Source of the DNA: a virus
IMG/VR virus record: IMGVR_UViG_3300020195_000098
Location: 1-35,169 of that record
Direction: 5' to 3' (one strand)
DNA length: 35,169 nt
Part shown: in pieces, positions 7,741 through 15,795 of the stretch
How the letters are laid out: each line of letters starts with the position of its first letter
Position numbering within the stretch: position 1 is the first letter of the stretch
Notes under the pieces: model-generated
What the model was told of the DNA's origin: nothing
The model's input: only the letters and a program-made list of their open reading frames with translations
Databases searched by the model: none
Made by a program: the position numbers and the translations under genes

Positions 7741-8306
7741 GCTTTTCCGCCCCATGTGACGCTACGTTCCGCCGCCTGTTCAACGAAGCGAAGCCCTTTG
7801 TCGCCTGGGTAGCGAGCCTGCTGGTCGGCGTTGTTGTATCTGCGAATGACGGGAGCTTGCCATGCGGCGAAGCGGTTGCCGATGGAAAGCGAGACGGAAA
7901 ATGTCGCGCCTTGATCGATGTCGGCGGTGTCGATCAATCCCCGGTAGATGATGCAGGGATCGGCGATGAGCGAGTACGTGGTTAGGTCTAAATATGCGAG
8001 ATAGATCGTCGCGCGGCGTCCTTGGTATTGCTCGGCAAGAAGGACAGCTACGATGTCGTTGGGAATGCCGGAGAGAGATATGGAGATTGGCGCATTGGAT
8101 AAGTCGCTGGTTTCAGTAGCCGTTCCGATTCCCGCAAAACGTCCCACTCCAAGGTAAGTATCGCCATTGAAAGCGATGCTTCCGAGTCCGCTATGGGCTG
8201 TAACGTCGCCGCCATCAAATTCCAGCTTGGCCATAAGAATCGGCTGAATGGCGTCGGCTGACGCAGCGTCTTTCGTGGCGGTGGTGATATCTCTTGTTCC
8301 GGTCAC
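7737..8306 (-). CDS. Minor tail protein (tip assembly, DUF2163-like position)
   Basis: 189 aa, beta-rich. The motifs AKLEFDGGDVTAHSGLGSI, ETSDLSNAPISISLSG, QYQGRRATIYLAYLD, and the C-terminal RRYNNADQQARYPGDKG (followed by F..Q...R.V.WG) define a widespread phage tail family encoded between the tape measure and tip genes, functionally like lambda gpL or GTA gp13. Start 8306 overlaps the upstream gene end (ATGA). No metal-binding Cys cluster of the gpL type is visible. Confidence 0.8.
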   Translation of the reverse strand: MTGTRDITTATKDAASADAIQPILMAKLEFDGGDVTAHSGLGSIAFNGDTYLGVGRFAGIGTATETSDLSNAPISISLSGIPNDIVAVLLAEQYQGRRATIYLAYLDLTTYSLIADPCIIYRGLIDTADIDQGATFSVSLSIGNRFAAWQAPVIRRYNNADQQARYPGDKGLRFVEQAAERSVTWGGKA

Positions 8307-8902
8307 GAGAAGACCTCAAGGGCGGTGAAGGTTTTCGGTTGGTATATGCCGTTGTGATCGCATTCCCAGATGGCTTGCGAGTCGTCCGCAAGAATCATCG
8401 TGCAGGTGGGTTTCGAGGTAACGATAGGAGCGTTGTCGGCGGGACTGGTGCGGATGACGGGCTTGAAAGGGATCGTGGCGTTCCCGCTGCCGTCACTTAA
8501 TACGTCGGACGTTGCGCGTTTTAGCTCGCCGAATGAGAACGCATCTCCAGTCTTGAGAACGACGGTATTAGCGGGCCAGCCATCGGTCAAGATACTGGCG
8601 CCGGTCTGCGAACCGCCTTTGACTAGCGGGGTTCCGCCTACCGCGCCTCGTGGAGTAACGCAGTCGGGATCGAAAGCATTGAATGTGTTGACGCTTCCAT
8701 CTAATAGATCGAAGAAAGCCTTCCACGCGGCTGCTTGATTGCGGTTCATGGCCGGAAGCGAATAGGTAGCTATCCAGCGCGCTCCGCCAAGGGAAACCCG
8801 TTGAATGGTCTTGGTTAATGGGCTTTCAAAGCGTTGCGTATTTGTTTCCAACCCGAAACGGCAAAGCGTGAATCCGGGCGACAAGGGCATGTCTATGGAC
8901 AT
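8303..8902 (-). CDS. Minor tail protein downstream of tape measure
   Basis: 199 aa. The pattern is familiar from phage tail proteins next to the tape measure: a beta N-terminal half with SLGGARWIATYSLPAM and AAAWKAFFDLLDG, then FSFGELKRATSDVLSDGSGN and RTSPADNAPI, ending with a short carbohydrate-like beta segment. I infer a distal-tail/tip hub role from its position, in the slot of lambda gpM or Dit. Stop/start overlap with the tape measure gene (TAATG at 8902). Confidence 0.75.
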   Translation of the reverse strand: MSIDMPLSPGFTLCRFGLETNTQRFESPLTKTIQRVSLGGARWIATYSLPAMNRNQAAAWKAFFDLLDGSVNTFNAFDPDCVTPRGAVGGTPLVKGGSQTGASILTDGWPANTVVLKTGDAFSFGELKRATSDVLSDGSGNATIPFKPVIRTSPADNAPIVTSKPTCTMILADDSQAIWECDHNGIYQPKTFTALEVFS

Positions 8903-10710
8903 TAAGACCTCAATCCGGCGATGCGGGATTCCGATCCGCCGTTTTGCATGGCTTGAAATACGCCCGCGTGGGCCATCGCGGCGATGGCGGGAGCAGCTTG
9001 CCGTATGCTGGCGTTGATGAGTTCGGGAACGCCTGGGCTGATTTGAAATGTCTGATTTACGACGATGGACGTTCCACCGATTTTGTTATTAGGCAAGACA
9101 GTTCCAGCGGATTTTGGAACGAATATTTCCGGGCCGTTTTCACCGACTATTGAGGGGCGTCCGACAGGAGGGGAACCACCTTCCGCGAAGAATCCGCCAA
9201 AGCCACTGTTCGCCGCAATGCTTGAACTGATCGCGTTATCGGTCGGGCTGTTGAATAGACCGCCGAGTGCGTCGCCGAGCAGACCAGATCCGCCGCCGCT
9301 GCCAAAAAGAGAATCGGCCAAGGGACCGAGGATGTATTTCTTGGCTACGATCTCAGCAAGAGCCTTCGCAAGATTGCCTACGGCATCGGCGGCGTTCTTC
9401 GAGTTGGTAATGATGCTGCCTGCGGTCTCGGCGAACTGATCTTTGATTTCGGCGGTGAACCGTGTCGCTTCGGCCTGTTGCTGCGCCATGTCATATGTGG
9501 AACGTGCGACATCGGCGTAAGATTGGGCAAGACCTTCCGCATTTTTGGCTCCGGCTTTCTGCGCCAGGGCGAGCGTATCGTAATAGGCTTTCTGCGCGGC
9601 GGCGTCGCGTGGCGACATGCCAGCGAATTCATGCTGATGCTGCAACTCGTCATTGTAGTCGGCGAGAGACTTGGTGGCCTTCTCGATTTCGGGATTGACG
9701 TTAACAAGCTTTTTGCCCGGCGCGGCTTCGCCTGACGTGGATTGCGGATTCGGTCCGTACATGCCCATGCCCGCCTTGCCCGCTTCATTAATCTGTTGCT
9801 GATAGTCGAGTATTTTGGCGCGAAGATCGGGGAATTTGGATGGATCGTCTTCAGAATTAAGCGCATTAACGGTGCGCTGGCGAAGACTTTGCAACGCCGC
9901 AATACGATCCTGAACCTGCGTTAGATTATCCAAATCGCCAAGAGAAACTCTGGTGTCCGATCCAACAGTCTTGTTATAGACGCGCGCGAAAGCGTCATAA
10001 GCCTGCACGAACCCGGATTGGGCGAAGCGTTCGCAGAGGCCAACGAAGACAGCCCACTTGTCATTAAAGTCATCCATTTTGTCGGCTTGCTCTTTTGAAA
10101 TAACAAGCCCAAGCCGTTCGGCTTGATCCATTGCCTTCTTGATCTTTTCCGATCCTCCGTCCATGACGGCGCCAAGCTCATAACCTGATCGTTTGAAGAT
10201 GTCGGCTTTGAGGCTCGCGCGGTCGGACGCGCTGGAGAACTGATTGATTCGATCAACGATAAGAAGGAATCGCTGTTCGTCGGTAAGCCCGTCCAGGTCG
10301 GATACCGAAATACCCAACTGTTTGAATGCTCTCGCTGCGGCTGAGCTTGCGTCGGCGGCATCGGCGATGGATATCTGCATATCCTTAAAGCCGCGTCCTA
10401 CGGCTTCGACTGTCGTGCCATTTTGCTGCGCGACAAGGCGGAACTTTGATAGCGTCTCGACGGCGACGCCGGTACGCTTGCTCATATCGCTAAGAGCATC
10501 GCCTGCGTTAATGGCGTGTCGTTGAAACGCGACAAATCCGATTAGAGAGATAGCGGGAATCAGAGAGCGGATTTGCTGGTTCAAGACTCCAAACCCTCCG
10601 CCCATAGTCTTGGTGCTTTGCTGCACGATTCCCTGCGCGCGTTTCATCTCGCGTTCGAGCTGCGCCGCATCCGCTTTTATGCGGACGACGAGTTCCGAGA
10701 TGTCAGCCAT
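8902..10710 (-). CDS. Tail tape measure protein
   Basis: 602 aa. N-terminal heptad-rich segment (DISELVVRIKADAAQLEREM, then KRAQGIVQQ), hydrophobic stretch at about 48-62, the tape-measure region LSDMSKRTGVAVETLSKFRL (residues ~74-93) and long alpha-helical middle; Gly-rich C-terminal part (GLLGDALGGLFNSP and FGGFFAEGG) as is usual before the tail tip. At about 1.5 angstrom per residue, the known rule for tape measures, 602 aa suggests a tail near 90 nm, a moderate siphovirus length. ATG 10710 has AGGA upstream and overlaps the end of the tail chaperone extension. Confidence 0.92.
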   Translation of the reverse strand: MADISELVVRIKADAAQLEREMKRAQGIVQQSTKTMGGGFGVLNQQIRSLIPAISLIGFVAFQRHAINAGDALSDMSKRTGVAVETLSKFRLVAQQNGTTVEAVGRGFKDMQISIADAADASSAAARAFKQLGISVSDLDGLTDEQRFLLIVDRINQFSSASDRASLKADIFKRSGYELGAVMDGGSEKIKKAMDQAERLGLVISKEQADKMDDFNDKWAVFVGLCERFAQSGFVQAYDAFARVYNKTVGSDTRVSLGDLDNLTQVQDRIAALQSLRQRTVNALNSEDDPSKFPDLRAKILDYQQQINEAGKAGMGMYGPNPQSTSGEAAPGKKLVNVNPEIEKATKSLADYNDELQHQHEFAGMSPRDAAAQKAYYDTLALAQKAGAKNAEGLAQSYADVARSTYDMAQQQAEATRFTAEIKDQFAETAGSIITNSKNAADAVGNLAKALAEIVAKKYILGPLADSLFGSGGGSGLLGDALGGLFNSPTDNAISSSIAANSGFGGFFAEGGSPPVGRPSIVGENGPEIFVPKSAGTVLPNNKIGGTSIVVNQTFQISPGVPELINASIRQAAPAIAAMAHAGVFQAMQNGGSESRIAGLRS

Positions 10711-10926
10711 TGGTTATGTTCCTGTTCGCGTTCGCGGAGTTCATCGCGGGTTGGATAGTGGTCGGCGGGTTTCTTGATGCCGTTGGCGAGGGCATAGCCT
10801 TCGTAGGCGTCTTCCACGTCCCAAGGGGAGGCGCGCCAGAATGCTTCGGGAGTCCAGTGAAGAACGCCTAAACAGAATCGCTTGTAGTCAGCCCAGGGGA
10901 ATCGGGTCGGCCCAGAAGCTCCCCCA
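10677..10926 (-). CDS. Tail assembly chaperone, -1 frameshift C-terminal extension (gpT-like)
   Basis: The frame has no ATG, GTG or TTG near the start of the recognisable domain; the only upstream ATG in frame (11042) lies deep within the other gene. The protein segment FPWADYKRFCLGVLHWTPEA, then FWRASPWDVEDA matches the C-terminal part of GTA/Phage_TAC tail chaperones. It is reached by slipping -1 from the chaperone gene at 10868-11278 in the overlap, as lambda G and T are joined in gpG-T. The two possible slip points are the G5 run (10921-10925) and the AAAA run (10931-10934). The fusion would be about 200 aa. Downstream it overlaps the tape measure by 34 nt. Confidence 0.75.
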
Positions 10927-11278
10927 TTTGTTTTGCGACCTCGGCGCGCTCTGAAGGCTTGGCCATCGTGATTCGCAGGAACGCATGGACGTGAAGACAG
11001 AGCATTGCGTATGCCTCTGTCGTGATGCCTACGTCGTTCCAAAGAATGTTGCCAATGGCGTTCGCCGATGTTTTCTCGCCTGATGCGTTAAGGATGGCCG
11101 CGAGAAGTCTGGCGATATCGGATACAGCCATGCCGGGACAGCGCGCGGCGACACTCAGGATGTTGTCCTTGATGGCGTATTCGACCGCTTCGATCAGCCC
11201 GAATGTGCCTTCGACCTCGTAATCCTTTCCGGCGATGGAAAGGACGTATCGCGGTTTTTGAGGATCAAAATCAGGCAT
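10868..11278 (-). CDS. Tail assembly chaperone (gpG-like)
   Basis: 136 aa. N-terminal beta unit (RYVLSIAGKDYEVEGTFGLI) and an alpha-helical body (EYAIKDNILSVAARCPG, DIARLLAAILN, CLHVHAFLRITMA) as in small tail chaperones placed directly before the tape measure. These bind the tape measure during tail-tube polymerisation and are not in the final virion. The reading frame continues in a second product through the -1 frameshift described for 10677-10926. Start ATG 11278 overlaps the stop of the upstream gene. Confidence 0.78.
   Translation of the reverse strand: MPDFDPQKPRYVLSIAGKDYEVEGTFGLIEAVEYAIKDNILSVAARCPGMAVSDIARLLAAILNASGEKTSANAIGNILWNDVGITTEAYAMLCLHVHAFLRITMAKPSERAEVAKQMGELLGRPDSPGLTTSDSV
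10918..10936 (-). promoter_or_regulatory. Candidate -1 ribosomal frameshift site
   Basis: On the minus strand the gpG-like frame reads GCA AAA CAA ATG GGG GAG. A tRNA-Gly on GGG can re-pair with GGG one base back within the G5 run, and tRNA-Lys on AAA can slip on the A4 run. Neither is a perfect X XXY YYZ heptamer, so which is used is open. The downstream frame has no start of its own, which is what makes a shift here likely. Confidence 0.5.
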
Positions 11279-11627
11279 AGGTAGCGAGCTTGATGGCGGC
11301 GACGGTCATGCTAGTGGCAACATCCAGCGTGTAGTTCACCTGCCCATTGCTGTCGTTGAAACGATCCGCTGGGAATGGCCCGACGATGGCCAATCCGCCA
11401 GCCCCGCTACCGGGTAGCGTGACGGCGGTATCCGGTACGACGATAGTGCCAAAGCCTGGCTTGTCAGCGTCATTGGCGGCGATGGTGAGCGTCCGCGCGG
11501 AAGCATTGCCGTTGGTGAACAGCAAAAACGTTTTTCCGTCGTTGCTGAACTTGTCGGCGGTCGATGCGGATGCGGACGTATAGTTGAGTCCGCCAAAGAC
11601 GGAAGTTTGTACGGTGAGCGTCGTCAT
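11271..11627 (-). CDS. Small phage structural protein (beta-sandwich type)
   Basis: 118 aa: a Ser/Thr-rich beta protein with the arrangement SNDGKTFLLFTNGNASARTL, then VTLPGSGAGG, IVGPFPADRFNDSNGQ, and TVAAIKLA. This family is common in phage structural modules; the IGPFP..R(Y/F)ND motif is its best mark. Lying between major tail protein and tail chaperone, it could be a tail-tube decoration or a second tail structural protein; the exact role is not known to me. Start at 11627, after the major tail protein. Confidence 0.65.
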   Translation of the reverse strand: MTTLTVQTSVFGGLNYTSASASTADKFSNDGKTFLLFTNGNASARTLTIAANDADKPGFGTIVVPDTAVTLPGSGAGGLAIVGPFPADRFNDSNGQVNYTLDVATSMTVAAIKLATYA

Positions 11628-11636
11628 GGGAGCCTC

Positions 11637-12041
11637 TTACACTTGCGTTTGGGTTACGGTTCCTGACGACTGCATCGTGAGCGTGAATTTCAGTTCATCG
11701 TCCTGCGCTCCAGCTTCCTGAAAACTCGTAATGAGGAACGACGCTGAAGTCGCGTCGTTGTCCGGGCCGATGACCTGGAAGCTATTGATGCTTCCGGCGA
11801 TGGCGTAGCCTCTCATGGTTTCGTAGGTCGCGCCGTCGGAGGCGATGCCGTCTGCCGAAATATCGACGGATTGAGTGCCTGCCCCTTCGAGGAGCGTGCG
11901 AAATCCACCGGAGTCCTTGTTCGTGATATCGACCGCCTGATTAGCAATCTGGGCGGATAGATTGCGTAAACCGGCGACGGTGCCGCCTGATCCATCTGCG
12001 CCTAATTTGAGTAAATAAAGTCTGCCTTTTTGTGCGGCCAT
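11637..12041 (-). CDS. Major tail protein (tail tube subunit, TP901-1-like)
   Basis: 134 aa. The pattern KGRLYLLKLG, TVAGLRNLSAQIANQAVDIT, NKDSGGFRTLLEGAGTQSVD, YETMRGYAIAG and a final SGTVTQTQ is that of TP901-1-type major tail proteins that polymerise round the tape measure. Such subunits are typically 130-180 aa, in agreement. Ribosome-binding site AGGAG five to six bases before ATG 12041, among the best in the tail module, in keeping with high expression. Confidence 0.88.
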   Translation of the reverse strand: MAAQKGRLYLLKLGADGSGGTVAGLRNLSAQIANQAVDITNKDSGGFRTLLEGAGTQSVDISADGIASDGATYETMRGYAIAGSINSFQVIGPDNDATSASFLITSFQEAGAQDDELKFTLTMQSSGTVTQTQV

Positions 12042-12058
12042 AGAGTTCTCCTGTGGTG

Positions 12059-12487
12059 TTAAGATTCAGTGATAAACGCCCGGAATCGCTGGACGCCGTG
12101 ATAGTACCTGTCGCCCTGTCCCTCTGCGGACGGGTCTTGAAATGTCTGCTCAAACTCGAATTGAAAGATCGGCAGATTGAAGCCGGTGACAGTGACGTTC
12201 GATTCCTGGCGGTGAAGCGCGTCGTAGATTGCGCTCATGATCGCCTTGATGGATTTGCGTCCGGCCTTCTCGTAATCCCAGCAATGGATCGTGATGGTTG
12301 CTTCCCATCCGTTAGCGGGCTTGGTTGACCAGTCGATAACGGTGTCGTCTCCGATGACGACGTAGGGCGGCGTCGCTTCTTCGGGTACGAAGTCGTAAAT
12401 GCGCGTCGATACAAGCGCGGTCAAAGCGGAATAATTCTTGAGCCTCGTATAAATCGCGGCTTGTAGAGCATTGCTCGGCGTTCCCAT
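12059..12487 (-). CDS. Tail terminator / completion protein (DUF3168)
   Basis: 142 aa. Recognised by the DUF3168 layout: N-terminal LQAAIYTRLKNYSALTALV, then IYDFVPEEATPPYVVIGDD and TITIHCWDYEKAGRKSIKAI, and the closing YYHGVQRFRAFI. The family covers the tail-terminator ring at the head-proximal end of siphovirus tails (lambda gpU counterpart). It sits between the HK97 gp10-like gene and the major tail protein, the standard order. Start ATG 12487. Confidence 0.85.
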   Translation of the reverse strand: MGTPSNALQAAIYTRLKNYSALTALVSTRIYDFVPEEATPPYVVIGDDTVIDWSTKPANGWEATITIHCWDYEKAGRKSIKAIMSAIYDALHRQESNVTVTGFNLPIFQFEFEQTFQDPSAEGQGDRYYHGVQRFRAFITES

Positions 12488-12934
12488 TTACTTGGCCTCA
12501 AGGCCGCGACGCAAAGCGTCCTGCAAGCGTTTGGCGATCCATGCCTTGCTCTTTTCCAAGGCGGGGAACATGAATGGGCGCGGAGCGATCTTTGACGTGC
12601 CGAATTCCAGCAACGCGGCGTACTTCACGTTTGAACTGCCGGAGATGGCTAATGCCTCGCCTGGGGCGGCGGCTTCCGCGTGTGTGCTGTTGACAAGTCT
12701 TCCGGTATCGGATGCCGGAGCTTCGCCCGGCGCGGATGCGCGGTGCGCCACGCTCCGGCGTTTATACAGGCGTCCGGTTTTCTGGCCGCTCAATATGGAA
12801 CGTTTGGCTTCGGTTACAACGCGTTGCGCGGCTGAATAAACGCCCGCATTGAGTTCCTTGGCGACATTCAAGCGGATGCGGTCGTTCGCCTGGGCCAACG
12901 CATCCAGCCCTTCGATCTTGACCGAGAAATCCAT
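12488..12934 (-). CDS. HK97 gp10-like neck/tail-completion protein
   Basis: 148 aa. Motifs FSVKIEGLDALAQANDRI, AAQRVVTEAKRSI, APASDTGRLVNSTHAEA, and YAALLEFGTSKIAPRPFMFP (the strongest, residues ~107-126) belong to the HK97-gp10-like family, which joins head-completion and tail in HK97-type phages. Directly adjacent to DUF3168 with no gap. Confident in family, less so in exact position within the neck. Confidence 0.88.
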   Translation of the reverse strand: MDFSVKIEGLDALAQANDRIRLNVAKELNAGVYSAAQRVVTEAKRSILSGQKTGRLYKRRSVAHRASAPGEAPASDTGRLVNSTHAEAAAPGEALAISGSSNVKYAALLEFGTSKIAPRPFMFPALEKSKAWIAKRLQDALRRGLEAK

Positions 12935-13207
12935 CTACTGCTCGCGCACCATGATCTTGAAGCTGCGTTGCTTGATGCGTCCGCCTGCCGTTGTGATTTG
13001 GTTGGTGATGAGATAATCGGTCTGGTGCGTTCCGCCCGTGAGCCAAATGGTCGAGGTTGTGGTGGTGTTACTTGTGGAAAAGTTCGTGATGCCGGTGGGA
13101 ACGGTCCAGGCGGAGGCCGTTATGGTGTCGCTACCAAGCCAGTCTGACCAGTCGAAGCCGTAATCCATCTGGTCCGATGGGTCTTTTACGAAAGCCTCGA
13201 TAGTCAT
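12935..13207 (-). CDS. Phage fibre-tail adaptor-like protein
   Basis: 90 aa. KDPSDQMDYGFDWSDWLG, SDTITASAWTVP, STIWLTGGTHQTDYLITNQI and GRIKQRSFKIMV match a widespread small phage protein annotated as a fibre-tail adaptor: DY..DWS.WL near the N-terminus and a C-terminal TxTGGRIKxRSF. It starts where the block of fibre-like genes ends, consistent with linking fibres to the virion. Stop/start coupling with the following HK97 gp10 gene. Confidence 0.75.
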   Translation of the reverse strand: MTIEAFVKDPSDQMDYGFDWSDWLGSDTITASAWTVPTGITNFSTSNTTTTSTIWLTGGTHQTDYLITNQITTAGGRIKQRSFKIMVREQ

Positions 13208-14013
13208 GCGGCGATAACCCTTATTTCTGAATTGACCTTTATGAAGCGGTTTTGCGCCGGAATCTGAGAGATGCGGGATTCGGAGCGGACGGAAATCGAG
13301 CGTGTATCCGCTTCGATTGCGGTAAAGCGATGGTCGTCCTTGACCTCGATGACGTTTGCGCCAGAGGCGATTAGTTCGTAGGCGACTATCGCCGACGTGA
13401 TGTTTGCGAGCGTGGCCGACAGCGATCCCGAATGGATTAGCTGCGCTTGTGCTACGAGCGAGACATCGGTGAGCGTGACGGCGATGGAGCCGGTCAGCGT
13501 TATGGCGTTCGTAGCTTCGGCGGCAAGCGTTACGCCTTCTAGCGCGGCGGCGATAGCGCCGACAAAGGTTTGTGCGGCGGATGCCGATAGCGATACCCCG
13601 TCCAACGTCGCGGCTATAGACCCGGTGAATGTCTGGGTCGCAATGGCGGAGAGGGCAACGGATGCGAGCGTTGCGGCGATCTGGCCTTCAAATTCCAGCA
13701 ATGCGCTGGCGGACATCGAAACGTCGCCGAGCGTCGCTGCGATAGAACCGATGAATGTCTCCGTCACGCTCGATGTCGATGTGACGGGATCAAGCGTGGC
13801 CGCAATGGTTCCAGCGAATGTCTGCGTGGCGGCGGCGGATAACGAAACGTCGGCGAGGTTTGCGGCAATCGTAGCCGTAAACGTCTGGGTAGCGGTCGCG
13901 GCGAGCGTTACTCCATCGAGGGTGACATTGATGGTTCCGCTGAATCCGCCGCCGGATTCGTTGTAATTGACGGGAGCGTTGTAGTTTATGTGGGCGTTAT
14001 AATTGACTCCCAT
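13204..14013 (-). CDS. Repeat-built fibre/appendage protein (21-residue beta repeats)
   Basis: 269 aa, made almost wholly of repeats. Residues 1-23 hold a short NYNAxx motif in three copies; residues 24-214 hold nine units of about 21 aa with consensus FxGsIAATLxxVsLxAxAxxT; residues about 228-269 hold four to five units of 9 aa with consensus R(F/I/S)xx(I/V)x(S/A)Ex (for example RFIKVNSEI). Hydrophobic residues alternate as in a beta-solenoid or beta-prism fibre shaft. The C-terminal R-rich nonapeptide is a mark of phage fibre-adaptor proteins. I infer a virion fibre; no enzyme motif. Next to the fibre-tail adaptor, with ATGA-type overlap. Confidence 0.75.
   Translation of the reverse strand: MGVNYNAHINYNAPVNYNESGGGFSGTINVTLDGVTLAATATQTFTATIAANLADVSLSAAATQTFAGTIAATLDPVTSTSSVTETFIGSIAATLGDVSMSASALLEFEGQIAATLASVALSAIATQTFTGSIAATLDGVSLSASAAQTFVGAIAAALEGVTLAAEATNAITLTGSIAVTLTDVSLVAQAQLIHSGSLSATLANITSAIVAYELIASGANVIEVKDDHRFTAIEADTRSISVRSESRISQIPAQNRFIKVNSEIRVIAA
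13372..13944 (-). repeat. Nine 63-nt-period protein repeats (21 aa units)
   Basis: Units begin at F/L/H of the pattern FxGsIAATL and lie in phase: six units of exactly 21 aa, one of 23, then two of 21. The match is at protein level; DNA copies are diverged, so an old expansion kept by selection is likely. Confidence 0.75.
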
Positions 14014-14042
14014 GAACGCTCACATTTAGATTTTAGGGTTGC

Positions 14043-14249
14043 TCATTGGTCTCCAGGATTGATAACTGGAGCGGAAATCAAAACAGGCGGCTCCCCTGAC
14101 AAGTCGAGCATCATGCCCAGCGTATTCGTTCCTTCGGGGAAGGCGATTTGCAGTAACGGATCGGCAACGATTGGTGCTTCGTCGCTCGTAACGGCTGCGC
14201 TGATGACTCCCTCGTTGGCCGGGTCGTACTGCACAAAAGTTTGTCGCAT
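14043..14249 (-). CDS. Small phage structural protein, function unknown
   Basis: 68 aa. Begins MRQTFVQYDPANEGVI, contains PLLQIAFPEGTNTLGMMLDL and ends VINPGDQ. Small acidic beta proteins of this sort often accompany fibre genes. I chose ATG 14249 because it sits at the stop of the upstream gene (TAATG) with GGGGAG about 8 bases upstream; a longer in-frame start at 14273 would read into that gene. Function not recognised. Confidence 0.6.
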   Translation of the reverse strand: MRQTFVQYDPANEGVISAAVTSDEAPIVADPLLQIAFPEGTNTLGMMLDLSGEPPVLISAPVINPGDQ

Positions 14250-15331
14250 TAGTAAAACTCCCCTAAATCCCACTGAGCGGATGTAATCGCTGCGGTACTG
14301 AATCCCCTTGTCCCGGTAATTGTGGTCGCATTGGTCAGCGTGACGCCTTCGAGGCCGGAGCGCAGGGTAGTAGTCCCACTGTCGATGCTTTGACCGTTGT
14401 AAAAAGTTACGGCGCGGCTGGTCGTAACGGAATTTACGGTAGTCGTTGCTGACGTGCCGCTGCTAATGGACGTGGCCGCGTTTTTCTTGGTCTTGAGTAC
14501 ATAATCGTTGTATTCAACGACTTGATACCGAATGTTCCTGGCGCAGCTTGTGTTGTAGCTTCTTGCGATGGTGACGCTCGTGGCGTTTGTAAGGGACAGC
14601 GAGCTTAACGAAACAAGATTCGACGCATTATCGGTGTAGTAACCGCCGTATCGAAGAATCGAATTCTCAGGCTTTACTGCCGTTACGGTGTCCGTATCGC
14701 TGGTCGTCGTTCCGCTTAGCGCGACTGTGCGATTCTGAATCGACTTGATGGCCGCAGGATCGTGATTTATTACGACGAATCCAACTGTGACGGAGCCTGT
14801 GCCGGTGTTTCGCTTTGCGGTTACGGTCGTCGTATTCGTCAATTCAACGGACGGGACGTTGGTATTGGCCGCAGTAGTGGAATTGTTGGTCGTATAGCCA
14901 AGGAATCCGATTACGGCGTTGGCGGTAGTGACCGCCGTGATGGTGGCGGTGTTGGTTGTTACCGTGCTTCCCAGAGTAATCGTTCCGTACTGAATCGCGG
15001 ATGCAAGCGCGATGGCGGTGTATTCGACTACCGTGGCCTGAACGGTCAGCGTTCCCACAGCGGAGGTATTGCGCGTCGCGGTGACGGTCGTGGTATTGGT
15101 TAGCGTGATCGAGCAGGCGAACGAATCCATAGTCGCGCCGGAATCGCCGTGATAGATGCCGCCCCAGACGATATCCGTGTTCGCGGTGACTACGCCGGTG
15201 ATCGTAGCGGTCCCGGTCGTTGCGCCATTGGCGATAGTGATCGTGACCTGCTGGACGCTATTGATAAAGAAGGGCTTGGCCGGCGTGCCGAATGACCCCT
15301 GAAGGCCAAGGGCCGCTGGCAGGGACATCAT
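14249..15331 (-). CDS. Fibre-like protein with four tandem beta modules
   Basis: 360 aa. After a 25-residue leader (MMSLPAALGLQGSFG) there are four copies of an about 80-residue module, at residues 25-105, 112-190, 197-274 and 278-360. Each has a strand with Thr-rich turns, a Y/GG turn in the middle (for example WGGIYHG, FLGYTTN, RYGGYYT), then the line (L/V)TN.TTVTA.RN and a closing VxxxVxxY. Thr/Ser content is very high and there is no enzyme signature. I infer an Ig-like or beta-sandwich shaft of a virion fibre. ATG 15331 overlaps the stop of the upstream gene (ATGA). Confidence 0.7.
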   Translation of the reverse strand: MMSLPAALGLQGSFGTPAKPFFINSVQQVTITIANGATTGTATITGVVTANTDIVWGGIYHGDSGATMDSFACSITLTNTTTVTATRNTSAVGTLTVQATVVEYTAIALASAIQYGTITLGSTVTTNTATITAVTTANAVIGFLGYTTNNSTTAANTNVPSVELTNTTTVTAKRNTGTGSVTVGFVVINHDPAAIKSIQNRTVALSGTTTSDTDTVTAVKPENSILRYGGYYTDNASNLVSLSSLSLTNATSVTIARSYNTSCARNIRYQVVEYNDYVLKTKKNAATSISSGTSATTTVNSVTTSRAVTFYNGQSIDSGTTTLRSGLEGVTLTNATTITGTRGFSTAAITSAQWDLGEFY

Positions 15332-15795
15332 ATAGTCCAGACCGTCTTGTTAATTCGTTCGGTAGGGTTGGTTGTTACTGCGTCCTTAAATCCGTTGGCT
15401 TTAGCGGTGATGGCATCGGCCATGCGGCTGAAATAGAGATCGCCCTTGTCGGAATTGTGGATATCCCAGAGGGCATACGCCGAATCGGCCTCGTATTCCG
15501 CGACGATTTGGATGGTTTTTTCATGCGCGATTCGGACGGAATCAGCAAGTTCAATGTAATCTCCGATTGCGGTCGTTGCGAGCTTGAGCGCGCCGCTTAC
15601 ATGGATGTAGAACGCGAGCGACAATTGCGTCTGCCCGTCGTCGTACATGAATATGCGAAGCTGCCGCTTGCGATCAAAGAGCCGGTCGATAAAGTCCGGC
15701 GTCAGATTTTCCCGGTAATGGTCGTTCATTTCGCCCTGTATGGCGATGAAACGGGTTATGGATTCGGAATCGTTGCGGGCGATTTCACTCCACAT
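15328..15795 (-). CDS. Hypothetical protein in fibre block
   Basis: 155 aa, mixed alpha/beta and quite unlike the Ser/Thr-rich fibres on both sides. Visible: an acidic helical N-terminus (MWSEIARNDSESITRFIAIQ), DFIDRLFDRKRQLRIFMYDD, strand-like LSLAFYIHVSGALKLATTAI, and AHEKTIQIVAEYEADSAYAL. I do not recognise the family. A chaperone or a cap of the neighbouring fibre is possible but unsupported. It overlaps the next upstream gene by 11 nt, so the pair is probably translated together. Confidence 0.5.
   Translation of the reverse strand: MWSEIARNDSESITRFIAIQGEMNDHYRENLTPDFIDRLFDRKRQLRIFMYDDGQTQLSLAFYIHVSGALKLATTAIGDYIELADSVRIAHEKTIQIVAEYEADSAYALWDIHNSDKGDLYFSRMADAITAKANGFKDAVTTNPTERINKTVWTI

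Noticed and set aside
10677-11042. Independent gene for the second tail chaperone frame starting at 11042
   Set aside because: The first part would be a shadow of the gpG-like gene and has no start near the domain; a frameshift explains it better.
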